Part shown: positions 45,608 through 55,369 of the stretch, one piece after another
Position numbering within the stretch: position 1 is the stretch's first letter
How the letters are laid out: each line of letters opens with the position of its first letter
NCBI GenBank assembly: GCA_029168955.1
Contig: JAPDOI010001338.1
Span: forward strand, 62,001 to 126,000
Source: Aplectana chamaeleonis
Taxonomy: Eukaryota > Nematoda > Chromadorea > Rhabditida > Cosmocercidae
Direction of reading: 5' to 3'
Length of the DNA: 64,000 bases
The notes under the pieces: model-generated
Told to the model about the DNA's origin: nothing
The model's database searches: none
The model's input: only the letters and a program-made list of their open reading frames with translations
Program-made: the position numbers and the translations under genes

Positions 45608-46995
45608 GTGCTGAATAAAAGGTTTATTATCTTCAAATTTGTATCATATAATTTTGGCTTACAGAGATCTGTAGCAGTTGCCTTGGATCTCACCAAGGCT
45701 TTCGACACAGTGAGTCTTGGTGTCTCATTAAACAACTTACTGGAGTCATCAATCCCGCCATGGCAAGAGCGCTGGATAGCTGCATTTGATAAGGGAAGAC
45801 GGGCTAGAGTGATGTTCCAGAATCATGTCTCAAACACATTCCGATTGCAGCTGGAGTCTCACAGGGCGGCGTATTGTCGCCTGCTCTCTTCAGTCTGGAC
45901 CTCGAAGATATGCCCGTCCCTCCTCAAGATATTAAGGTGGTCGCTTAAGCTGATGATATGACCGTCTTTTGTCGTGAGCGGGTCATATATGTGGCCGCCG
46001 CTAAGATTAACGAGTACTTGATTACACTGAAAAGCTTTTTCGACCGCAAATGCTGAAGATCGGTATCTGTACTCATAACGGACCCATCTGAACACAGCGC
46101 ACATCCGTATGACGATTGGAATGGAGATCGTTAGCCTGCGGTCCGCTTCCCAAAACTTCTCGGTATCGTGCTCGATCCATCGGCAAGCGCAGTTCCTGCT
46201 CAATTTTCAAAAGAACACGGAACAGAAACAGGCTATCGTTAAAGCGAAGCTTAACGTGCTTAGAGCCATGGGCGGTACATCATGGGGAAGTAGCGAAGAA
46301 ACCATTATTACAACGTATAAGGCGGTTCTCCAGCCTGCACTAGAATACGCCGCACCAGTTTGGCAGCATTCAGTTTCGGAATCCTCTTGGACTAAGATGC
46401 AACGCGTACAGAATGCAGCTTTTCGAATCGCCACGTGATGTGCAAGAAGTTCCCCAGTCGATCACTTGCGTGCTGAGACCCGCTTATTACCAGTAAGGGA
46501 GCACTGTGAGCTCCAGGCCCAACAATTTTTCATCAACATTGTCAAACAACCAGATCACCCCTCTTGGAGAGTGCTAAACCCTGTCAGAGGAAGAAAGATC
46601 AGAAAGCCGTTCGCCGATGCTCCCAGCAAAGTCAGTGTGCGAAGATGGCACGACTCACAGCAAGAACGACTCCGTCTATTGCGCGAGGAGCATACTCATT
46701 TCGTACGGTGCCGTCTGGAAAAGGCGGTTATTAATCCCATATTGGGGGTAGTGCCGCCCCAAGTCTGCACATCCGAGGCTCAACTCGGAAGAAGGGCCAG
46801 GTGCACTCTGGCATCGCTGCGCTGTGGTCATTCTACCATGCTTATGTCCTACGTCAGCAAAATAGACAGCAGCAAATCAGATCTTTGCCCGGACTGCGGC
46901 TGCCTCGTCCATGATACTGCACACCTTTCAAAATGTCCGGAGAGACCCACCACGCTGACCGTAATGGACTTATTCACGAATCCGTTCTCTGAGAG

Positions 46996-47532
46996 TTTTG
47001 ACCGATAGATAGCCGCGAAATGCCTGCTTGCCGCGTAATAGGCGCTAAATAGCCGCCAAATAATGCTCGCCGCGAAATAGCCGCAAAATAGCCGAGAACG
47101 CGCCGCTAAATATTGCTCGCCGCTAAATAGCCGCCAAGTAATGCTCGCCGCGAAATAGCCGCGATATAGCCGAGAAATAATGCTCTCCAGGTAGATATTT
47201 GGAGCATTCCAGAGGCACGATTCAGATGTCAGCACCTCCGTCGGTTCAAATACCCAACCCAAGTTTGAGGTACTTGGACCTCGTTCAGCCTTTGGAGGCC
47301 CCGCCCAACCGCTGGCGGCCCCAGATGGTGGCTCGGCGAGCCGGCTACGGTTACGTCTTGGTTAATTTCGTTTACTTCTGAATATTCCTCGGTTATAGCT
47401 CGACTATTTCTCGGCTACTTCTTGTTCGTTCTCTGAGAAGCCGGGAAATAGCCGCGAAATATCCGGGAAATAGCCCACCAGGAGCCTCTGCGGAGCCTGG
47501 TGGGCTAATTCGCGGCTATTGTGCGGCCAAAA
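46996..47532. mobile_element. 537-bp foldback in LINE copy 2 with 9-bp target duplication
   Basis: Ends TTTTGACCG..ATAGCCGCGAA and TTCGCGGCTAT..CGGCCAAAA are inverted (about 20 of 25). Flanks are CTCTGAGAG (46987-46995) and CTCTAAGAG (47533-47541), 8 of 9 identical; a 9-bp duplication points to a Mutator-like target mechanism. The arms repeat TGCTCGCCGCGAAATAGCCG in tandem. The centre holds an SL1-like sequence at 47243-47269. Confidence 0.72.
47243..47269 (+). ncRNA. SL1-like sequence with internal 5-nt duplication (element at 46996)
   Basis: Begins GGTTCAAATACCC and ends ACCCAAGTTTGAG, with ACCC(A) duplicated relative to SL1, then GTACTTGG. The following 40 nt (AGC..AGGCCCCGC) align with those after the SL1-like sequence at 38040-38061, so the two share more than the leader. 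Confidence 0.5.
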
Positions 47533-47605
47533 CTCTAAGAGATGCTGGTCGCCCAGTTTCTCAACCTATGACAAAATCCTCAATGTGGCTGCAAACAAGA
47601 AGAAG

Positions 47606-48719
47606 AATGTTGGCTTATGAAGTGGCTCCAGAAGGTTATCACCACTGCTCTCTCGAGTAATTTCAGTGAATCGGGGTCTTGATCGAGAACAAGAAGTTCT
47701 TTCTGGACCGGCCTCCAGAAGAGCTTGCCTTGGTTTGATTCCGAGAATTTCTTTCTGATTTTTCCTCCATGTGGGTACCCCCTCATGCAATTTCCATGAA
47801 CAGGAACGAATTTTTTTCTTCGTATTGTTGACTGAAAATGTTTCCACTGTCTTCCTGGACAGGAAAAAATAGTTCTGCGATGTGTTCCGACTTTTACAGA
47901 AGATTTTATGAATGTTCGAATATACGACATTTCGACAAGCATTCTTAACACGAGCGCCCACCAAGTCCTGCCCATTTTTCATACAGGGAGCTCCGCGCTC
48001 GGACTCTGTAAGCTTGAATACCATTTCTGCTCTTGTCACTGTTGTGCTACTGTTCAACAGACAAATAGTCGCTCGATGCACGAGCAGGGTTCGGCGCGGG
48101 GTGTGGATATCCACACCTGGGGGTCTGAGCTGCGTAGTGGTGGAGGGAGGGGGGACTGAGCTCTTCCGGGAGACCACGTGAATCATTCTGACCGGGGTAG
48201 TAGGTAAACTGTTTTGAAATAATTTTTTTGCGAATAACTCGGTAATACCGTCCAATTAAAATGTTAAAATTATAGTAGAGGTTCTCCTACGGTTGAATAT
48301 GAGGTACATAGGTTCTGGGCGTGTATCCTGGATAGTTGTGTATTGATTTGCAAATAAGAACAGATTGGAAGCTACGAAATTGGGCGGAAGAAAAGAGTGG
48401 ATGCGATAAATAAAGTTATTGGCAAAGGCGAAGACGACGAGATGTACTAAAGAAATAAATATGTTTTCAGAGAAGAACAGGTCACTTTAAATGTATGGAA
48501 AACACGCTTTAGTATGTGGCTAGATAGGCAGATGAGTGCTTCAACATTAGCCAGACACGACATGGCAAAAACACTTGCTAGTTGGAGAAAGCGTCATCAA
48601 ATCTGGTAACGTTTCGAATTTCATTCTCCGAAATCCACCCATACACGAAACACACTAAGCGGATTCGATCTCGCAGGATGCATATTTTTTTCTCACATTT
48701 TTTTTGCAAAGTAAGGGTC
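47606..48719. other. No gene recognised; one long open frame
   Basis: A 229-codon minus-strand frame (48255-47566) has no recognisable domain and runs into the 3' tail of LINE copy 2, which argues against a conserved gene. A GGTGTGGATATCCACACC palindrome lies at 48098-48115. Otherwise unassigned. Confidence 0.35.
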
Positions 48720-49795
48720 ACGAAAATAAAATATTCGAATCGAGAGTGGCAGATTTACCCTATACTCAAATTTTCAGCTTCTAAGATGGACGCTGAAAAG
48801 CACATTTGTGTGTGGCCCACACCTGTTGCAGGTGCGGTCGCGCTGGAAGTCTACATTTTTCCAAGGTATGAGTCAGGAGAATACGATGATCGAGTCCAGC
48901 GTGGTCGATTTATCTCATATACTCACTTTCACCGTCCAACATAGATGCTGAACACCGCTACAGTGTGAGGCCTCACACTTTTCTCAGGCGTGGTCCCGCC
49001 GGAAGTCGTCAATTTCGAAATTTAGGTGTGGCTAGAGTAGGATATTTGAGTCCAGTGTGGTCGATTTACCTCATATACCATCTTTTACCGTCTCAGTGTA
49101 ACGCCGAAGACCGCTACATAGGAAGCGGAACAAAGTAAAAAAAAACGAAAAAAATGTCAAAGTCCACAAACCTGGAGTAGAGTTTCAAAACACCTGTAGC
49201 TTCACTTCTAAGTAACCTTTCAGAAAAATTCACTAGGTGTGGACATTTGATGTTTAGAACATAAATGTCCACACCTAAATGCACTGGCAAGGTGTGGACA
49301 TTTATGCTCAAAATATCAAATGTCCACACCTAGTAAATTTCTTTGTAAGGCTTTCTCTTGGAGCGAGTAAAGTTTCATTCGGTAGGGTTACGAACCTAGT
49401 TTCTTAGTTTTGCTCAAACCCGTGGTAGCTCTTTTGAAAGTTAGGTTACAGGTGTTTTAAAACCCTACTCTAGGTTTGTGGACTTTTTTACCTTGTTCCG
49501 CTTCCTATGCAGCAGTCTTCGGCGTTACACAGAGACTGTAAAAGATTGTATACAGGTTAAATCGACCACGCTGGACTCAAATATCCTACTCTCGTCACCC
49601 CTAAATTTCGAAAATCCCCCATTCCAGCGGGACCACTCCTGAGAAAAGTGTGAGGCCTTATACTGTAACGGTGTTCAGCATCTATTTTGGACGGTGAATG
49701 TGAGTATACAAAGTTAATCGACCACGCTGGACTCCATCATCGTATTCTCTTGACTCATACCTTGCAAAAATGTAGACTTCCAGCGTGACCGCATC
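48720..49795. mobile_element. About 1-kb foldback element with iterated arms and a central hairpin
   Basis: The left arm holds about three diverged tandem units containing GAGTCCAGCGTGGTCGATTT, ACCGTC, ATGCTGAACACCGCTAC, CACACTTTTCTCAGG and GGAAGTC. The right arm (49490-49790) repeats them as reverse complement. The central hairpin at 49231-49331 is AGGTGTGGACATTT-based and nearly perfect over 45 bp per side. Outer ends near GCGGTCGCGCTGGAAGTCTA and its complement. No transposase. Confidence 0.72.
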
Positions 49796-50174
49796 TATAA
49801 TCAAAACCCTTACTTTAGCTAAGTTTTTCAAAAACGCAGGCAGCTTCATGTAATCTGTCAAGAAAAGCCTCGTCCGTAATCTACTTCAATGTTAACATCT
49901 TGTTTTTCTTAAATGGTTGTTCTTCTTCGAATTATACATCTTTTGGAATAAGATGTCCCTTTTATTTCAAGTTTACTACAAAAAACAGACAATTAACACT
50001 CCTGAGAGGAGGACCGAGAAAGTCGCCAAAAATTTGACCTAATAACGCTTGTGGGAGGGGTCCGAGAAAATCGCCAAAAGTTTACTTTTAAAGGGGGGAG
50101 GGTCTGAGAAAATTTAGCCTTGTCCACACTTCGTGCCGAACCCTGTGCACGAGAATTACAAAAACTATGAATTG
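49796..50174. other. No feature recognised
   Basis: GAGAAA(G/A)TCGCCAAAA is repeated at about 50016 and 50066 beside GGGGGGAGGG, a small local duplication. Nothing else supported. Confidence 0.35.
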
Positions 50175-50345
50175 AAACGTAGTAGCTGTAACCAGTAATA
50201 ACTTGTTAAACTGAGACCCGTTGCCAAATCCAATGAAAGATTCGGAGAGTGCGTATCCGAATCGACTAAGAAATATCCACAGGCTCTCAATTGCCCATAC
50301 ATGGCAAGGCTGCCTAGTAAAGACTTTCGCCACATCTTGTGCAAT
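50175..50345 (+). repeat. Repeat with conserved reading frame, partner at 42895-43090
   Basis: See 42895-43090. The frame 50221-50345 reads NPMKDSESAYPNR .. LSIAHTWQG. Confidence 0.5.
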
Positions 50346-50492
50346 TGAGCTACTAGTTAAACAATGTCCCCATTACAGAGCCTTCTTAAGAATGGCAATG
50401 TTTCGGCCATTAGGAGAAGGTGCGCGTTATCAGGGTACTGCTAAATATGTGTCTCAAATTCCGTATAGTATATGTTATCCTCTGGTTCCGAG

Positions 50493-50653
50493 CAGGGATG
50501 AGCGAAATTCCGCGTTTCGCGTTCCGAAAACCGCATTTCCGCGCATTTTCAGCCGTTTCGCGCCCGATTTCCGAAATCCGAGAAAATTTTTTTCTGGGCC
50601 GAAACCCGAAAACCGATTTCCGAAATTTCATATTTTTGTTCCGCTCATCCCTG
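50493..50653. mobile_element. 161-bp hAT-type mini-element with TTTCCGAAA interior
   Basis: Starts CAGGGATGAGCG and ends CCGCTCATCCCTG. Flanked by GTTCCGAG (50485-50492) and GTTCTGAG (50654-50661), 7 of 8 identical. The interior is TTTCCGAAA/CCGAAA words, different from the CAGAAAA interior of the copies at 10669 and 52504. Confidence 0.78.
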
Positions 50654-50804
50654 GTTCTGAGCCAGATTTTCTCTCTTTCCTCGCACCCTTGTGCGGAAGC
50701 GAGGTAGAGGCAGCGAGAAATTGTGGGGAGAAAGAGACGCAGCTTACGCACGCAGACGCACGCGACGAACGGAAACAAATCACACCCGGAAACAGAGGAT
50801 ACCT

Positions 50805-50855
50805 TTCCGTGTCCATGCGTCAGACTAGAACGAATACGGAAATCATAGAAATAAC
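50805..50855 (-). mobile_element. Short fragment of SINE-like repeat 'B'
   Basis: GTCCATGCGTCAGACTAGAACGAA matches the corresponding part of the copies at 39256 and 61850; the rest of the repeat is absent. Confidence 0.45.
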
Positions 50856-50959
50856 TTGATACGCACACAACCACGAAGAGAGGACTCACCTAGGGTGAGA
50901 ATGACACCATGTCACTAATGCTGAAAATGTTTATCAGAGCTCGTTTTATCTCTCAGATA

Positions 50960-52240
50960 CTCGAGGGGGGCGAGCCCCACTTCCACCAGGACGCCAGCCT
51001 TCCTTCCATGACAAGGCTGGCGTGCCAGTGGAACGAGGCTGGCGCCCCCATCATCTCTTCGTGGCGGGACCGTCCTTCCGCGGTTCTCACCGGCAGTGGT
51101 TACGCGGGTCAGCCCAAAGCCAATATTTAGGCACTCTAGGATTTGCTTCGTTCTCATCGCTTCCTCGCCGTTCAGGACGATTTCCACCCTAATTAGACTA
51201 GCAAAGCACTTGAAAACTAATATTTATTACAATTATCGGAATACTCTTCACTTTGATGGTAGTTTACGCAAATATTTACATTCGTGCAAGGTGAGGCGGC
51301 TTCCACAATCTTCTTCGTTTCCATTTCACTGAAAAATGACCTTTAATAACACATTGAGTCTTTGTTTACGAAAATCGTTAAATTCGATGAATCAATAATC
51401 TGTGGAAACCAGCTCACGTGAAAAAAAAACTAAAATCGCAACTTCCACGGTTCCAGATGTCAACACAAAAGAATAGTAGGAATGTAGCAGATCTACGAAA
51501 AGGAAAAACAACATGTACAGCATAACGATGCGAGTGTATGACAAAGTACGCGGGTTCAACACTGCCTTCCGATTCCAGTGGTTCCTCGTGTCGTCCCGAA
51601 GTTACCTCCGTAGTCCTGCAATGACTATCTTCATCAGAAAGACTGTATAACAAACCTCACTGCAAGGAAACTACCTTCTCTGAGCTGCCTAATCACATCC
51701 ACTATTAACGACGACGCACTTGTAATCGCGCACATCGTCCCTGAAAATCAAAGTTCAAAGTGGTGGTTAAGCGCTGTGAAGGAACGCTAGAAAAAATACC
51801 CATTGATGAGCTGATGGCTCCTCAGATCCGTCTTCCACGTAGTTACGTCGGATCGTTTCTGGAAGAGTGGCCTTCTTTCATCTCGGCAAGACGACGGAGA
51901 TCCCACAAACAAAAACATATCGGAAGGTGGAATAGTCCCTGAAGACAATGTAAATGAATGGTTAACCAAACCTACTGAGAGGAAAAAACGGAATTTCGAT
52001 TCGGAGTTGTGAAAGCAGAAGAAGAATAATGAAGTGGTGAAACAAATGACGAAATAGATGGTTGAGATTGTGTGCTCCACCGTTGAAAACCTGCTCGAAT
52101 CCCAACGGTACCGTCGCGGTGCAGAGGGCTGGCTCAACGGTGGTCTGAGCACCGTCCCTCTCAAGTCTCCGCCCACAATTACGGTACAAGGCTGGCCCCC
52201 TAACGCGAAAATAAACGAGGCTTGCCCCCCTCGAGTGCCT
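50960..52240. mobile_element. About 1.3-kb TIR element with coding-like remnants
   Basis: CTCAGATACTCGAGGGGGGC (from 50957) and the reverse complement near 52219-52242 form an inverted repeat of about 25 bp. Inside, the minus strand at 51640-51540 reads SLSDEDSHCRTTEV..HEEPLESEGSVEP, and the plus strand at 51835-52010 reads DDGDPTNKNISEGGIVPEDN followed by TKPTERKKRNFDSEL. Both look coding but conflict in strand, so at most one is genuine. No transposase motif recognised and no target duplication found. Confidence 0.45.
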
Positions 52241-52261
52241 GAGCTTTGAGTCATCGTGCAC

Positions 52262-52420
52262 ACTGCATTCTGCGTCTAGATCGTTCTGTTATCCAGGGCT
52301 CATATTCATAAATGCTGTAAACACACGGACAACGTAAGCGACATATTCGCTACCTTCAAAGCAAACGATCATCAAGGAGTTCTGACTGGTGTCGAAATGC
52401 GATGACAGCTTTAAGTTGAA
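52262..52420. repeat. Repeat shared with 42690-42860
   Basis: See 42690-42860. Starts immediately after the TIR element and may be an RTE-derived scrap. Confidence 0.6.
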
Positions 52421-52503
52421 AGGGTCGGAAATGGTGTACAGCCTAGGCTGGGAAAAGTAAGCCAGGTGACTTGCCGCGCGGCGCGGTCGAAGGGGATTGT
52501 AGG

Positions 52504-52622
52504 CAGGGATGTGCGGAATTTTCTGTTTTCTGTTTTCTGCCCATTTTTGGCCATTTTTCTTTGTTTTCTGTTTTCTGTGAAGATAGGCAAAAATTGGACA
52601 GAAAACAGAAAAAAACGTTTAC
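52504..52622. mobile_element. hAT-type mini-element with TTTTCTG interior (right end lost)
   Basis: Starts CAGGGATGTGCGGAATTTTC, then TTTTCTG repeats around CCCATTTTTGGCCATTTTT. After GACAGAAAACAGAAAA the expected CATCCCTG end is missing. Confidence 0.65.
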
Positions 52623-52756
52623 CGCGATTTGCAGAAGGACTGTTTTTTTGGATTTTTCGAAGCTAAGCCAATAGGGTTAGGGTGTACTTTAGCCAGGCTC
52701 TCTGCAGTTGTACCACGCTAGACACTTTTATCTCGCTGTAGTGGTTATCCATTAGG

Positions 52757-52950
52757 GCAAGTCTGGCGTAGTGAGAGGAAACTGTGCTCTTCGCTGTACA
52801 CGGTCGGGTTCGATCCTCGCCGAGGTGAACCAAACCAACCAACCTTCCCGGATCTTTCAATTGGCGACAGATTCATGTAGCAAAATTAAGGCACTCATTG
52901 GGACGTTGGCTGGACCCCGCAAGCCACTAAATAAGCACGAAACCCATTCC
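52757..52950 (+). mobile_element. tRNA-derived SINE 'A', copy 2
   Basis: Head TCTGGCGTAGTGAGAGG (A-box-like, 52760) and GGGTTCGATCCTCGCC (canonical B box, 52806-52821), then GAGGTGAACCAAACCAACC and a body with CAGATTCATGT and CACTAAATA shared with 9545-9805. The acceptor stem does not pair, so it is not a tRNA gene. The body is cut by the foldback element starting at 52951. Confidence 0.68.
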
Positions 52951-53512
52951 TCTGAGAAAATTTGCCGCGTCAGCGCCGGGAAAGTACCACGATCCTCGAC
53001 TGTGCCGCGATAGTTCCGCGATAGTGCCGCAGCGGCTCCGTGATCAAACGTTTCTGCTGCCGTGCCTTGAGCCTCGACATCGCCGCGATAGCACCGCAGC
53101 GGCTCCGCGGTATAACCGCGTGGGCTCCGCGAGGACGCAGCGGAGAAGCCGCATGGAGTACGATGCACTGACCTGTGAGGTAAAACAAAATTTTCGCCGC
53201 TTCAATATACCCAAGTTTGAGGTACATTCCGTGTTTCCTTGTGCGAAAAAGCGGCGGTAACCTCTTTCCTTATCAAACAAAGGACGTAGTGAATGCGGGT
53301 GCGAATTTCGTTCTCACAATTAGACCCCCTCTAGTTGTCTTATAATTCTCAAATAACTTCATATCAGACACTCTCCCGGAGCCGCTGCTGCGTATCGCGG
53401 AGCCGAAGCGTTACGGTCGGGTCCCCGCTATGGCTCCGCGAGAGTGCCGCTTCGGTGCCTGTACGCGGCAAAGCGACACTATCGCGGAGCCGCAGCGGCA
53501 ATTTTTCTCAGA
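52951..53512. mobile_element. 562-bp foldback with central SL1-like sequence
   Basis: Ends TCTGAGAAAATTTGCCGC and GCGGCAATTTTTCTCAGA are inverted. The arms repeat GCCGCAGCGGCTCCGCG / CGCGGAGCC. The centre carries an SL1-like sequence at 53199-53221. Inserted in SINE A. Target duplication not resolved. Confidence 0.7.
53199..53221 (+). ncRNA. SL1-like sequence with GT donor (element at 52951)
   Basis: 23 nt starting GCTTCAATATACCC and ending AAGTTTGAG, then GTACATTCC. Relative to SL1 it has two substitutions near the 5' end and one inserted base; the last 15 nt plus GTA are identical to the copy at 38040-38061. Confidence 0.5.
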
Positions 53513-54105
53513 GTCAAGCCTCAACGAATACCCGCTCCCCAGCGTATCCGCTTTGGTAGAACGGGGTGCACGCAAAACTCTAAATACGTGTTTTAATTCA
53601 CTGCAACGTAGATGGCACAGAATTCAGTTAAGATGAAGAGCCTAGAAATTGATGGTGAGCCTATGAGGCAGATGATAATTCTGCCACAGAGGTATGAGAG
53701 GCTCTCAACACGACACAGGCGCGCGGTACAGGCGTGATTTTCAGCTCTGAGGAGTAGTACAGTGTTCAAACCAGTTGTCCCGCAATAAATGTCAAATTAT
53801 GTACACTCAGGAACGGAAAGCTCGCTCCGACTTCAATACGTGCTCCTTGCGCATGCATATGTATTGTGCTTACCATAGAGTAACCGAGCTTTTATTGCCT
53901 GGGAAAAGGAAGGGTCGATGAACATTTGTCGTCTCATCTCACCCATAATCTGCATTTCTTGAGCGTCTATACTCTTTGCTCTGGCCAACTGTAAGCTTTT
54001 GAAAATTCAACAAAAGAATCATAGATCACTCGAAAAATGTATAAAAAAAGTTCAATGTTTTGAAAAAATCCGTTAAGTGTACGCTGAACACGCTTTATTG
54101 ATCTT
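53513..54105. other. No feature recognised
   Basis: No exon, RNA or repeat boundary supported. Confidence 0.3.
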
Positions 54106-54106
54106 T

Positions 54107-54225
54107 GAAAACTTTCTGTTTTCTGCCCATTTTTGAGATTTTTTTCTGTTTTCTGTTTTCTGTCAAACTAGATTTTCTGTTTTCTGTTTTCTGTTTCCAA
54201 AAATATTTTTTCCGGCTCATCCCTG
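54107..54225. mobile_element. hAT-type mini-element with TTTTCTG interior (left end lost)
   Basis: TTTTCTG repeats around CTGCCCATTTTTGAG, ending CCGGCTCATCCCTG at 54225. The CAGGGATG left end is absent. Confidence 0.6.
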
Positions 54226-55266
54226 GTTGTAAGTGAGTTTTCCTAATCCCTTTTTTCATTTTTCAAAATTCTCCGGCCAGTAAATAGTCCAATCGGTTAT
54301 AAAATATGAGAAGAAAAGCTGAAATGTCGTCGGCGAGACTAAGAAAATTCACTTGAAGCTGCTTTAATCGCGCGATGCTGTCACCCACCCGGCTTACTTT
54401 TTCCAGCGTAGGCTGTATATGGTGTGAGAAGAATCAGTTTTAATTAAATTGACTATAAACTGGGTGCACGGAGTCGGGGCTGATCAGTTTGGAGGAAAAT
54501 GTGGCGCATAGTTTGGGAAGGAGGTTATTTAAGATGACCGCGGTTTTTCAGGAGCCGTTTTCTCCGGGAAGCTTGAAAAACTACTTAGTTGCATGCACTT
54601 GAGTTGTTAGAGCGCAGTTCAAGAGAAACTCAGAGTGTCGGAGGGGCAGACGGTTATCGAATATGGAGCAGTTTATCAAGAATGCTCCCAAGACTTCCCG
54701 AAATATGTGCGTTTTGCTGCGTCTGTCTACGTAATTACGTGTTATCCAGATTTCGTTTATATGGTGAACGCACCGTAAGGCATGCCCACAAGTACGTCGC
54801 GGAGCGCCGCCGTTAGAAAATGATCACCTAAAGTAGCACCACTCTCCACTTCTTTGAATGAAGCTCGAAAGGTCACTCTATTAACTTGGGTTGCACCATA
54901 CTCTGAATTTTGTGCGATGAATTTGAAACACGAAGGTTTCTTGAGGTTTTATTGAAAAGAATCAGCCTCGTGACATCATTCCTCTCATAAGATTGTTGTG
55001 TATCGTACGTTGCTACACTGGAAAAAACGCGGAACGTTACTTCCTGAAGAATTGATAGCTGTGCTCCTCTTATCGCTTGCTTCTTGATAGCTTGTTCGTC
55101 TGAATCTCAGACGACTATTCCAGAACTCAGTTCTCTCTCTGTCACTTGTTTCCGTAATAGAGCACGTTGATGGTGAGAAGATTTTCTTTATCCAACGGAA
55201 ACAAGGCTTTAGAAAGCTGGAAATCACAGTTTCATAAAAAAAGTCCTAAAAACGGATCGAGCGAGG
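54226..55266. other. Upstream region of the cathepsin B-like gene, no element recognised
   Basis: The 75-codon frame at 54589-54816 is unsupported. GAGCGAG|GGTAACTTCC at about 55261-55270 could be a 5' splice site for an untranslated leader exon, or the segment to 55299 is the outron of a trans-spliced gene. Confidence 0.35.
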
Positions 55267-55291
55267 GTAACTTCCAACATATTAAACCTTC

Positions 55292-55305
55292 TTTTACAGA
55301 CCTTC
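55292..55305 (+). promoter_or_regulatory. Splice or trans-splice acceptor 6 nt before the cathepsin B-like start codon
   Basis: TTTTACAG (55292-55299) ends 6 nt before ATG at 55306. In nematodes an acceptor this close to the start codon is typical for SL1 trans-splicing. A cis-spliced 5' leader from about 55266 is the alternative. Confidence 0.55.
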
Positions 55306-55369
55306 ATGTTCCTTGCGTTCTTCCTTGCTGTGGCAGAATCGGCCGCTGAGGATGAGAAATCGATTCTTC
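55306..55369 (+). CDS. Cathepsin B-like exon 1 (signal peptide)
   Basis: The start codon is the only ATG after the acceptor. The first 13 residues are hydrophobic, then AAEDEKSIL. Ends C|GTAAGT in phase 1, completing a His codon with exon 2. Confidence 0.85.

Larger units (their letters stand above)
45608..47605 (+). pseudogene. LINE copy 2: RT and C-terminal part, 5'-truncated
   Basis: Same family as 34600-38890. [18 protein letters not shown] (45666-45720), WIAAFDKGRRARVMFQNHVS, then in another frame [17 protein letters not shown]. The first residue of the RT active-site box is replaced by a stop (TAA at 45945-45947 before ADDM). C-terminal part: LNVLRAMGGTSWGSS (about 46248), [24 protein letters not shown] and a CPDCG..HDTAH..KCP zinc-knuckle-like motif (46888-46935). 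A foldback element (46996-47532) splits the last codons; the remaining LVAQFLNL, stop and AAGAAGAAG tail follow at 47544-47605. Confidence 0.82.

Noticed and set aside
47243..47320. 5S rRNA-like GGTACTTGGACC next to the SL1-like core
   Set aside because: Nematode SL1 genes often sit with 5S genes, so I looked for 5S, but the match is only a few bases and the rest of 5S is absent.
47566..48255. 229-codon minus-strand open frame
   Set aside because: No recognisable domain, no splice or promoter support, and its 3' part overlaps the LINE tail; listed only as an unassigned stretch.
51787..52263. 158-codon minus-strand frame
   Set aside because: The plus strand of the same region reads more protein-like, and neither has a recognised domain; kept only as coding-like remnants within the TIR element.
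52757..52835. Possible tRNA gene because of the perfect B box
   Set aside because: No acceptor or anticodon stem pairs, and the downstream body is shared with 9545-9805, which fits a SINE.
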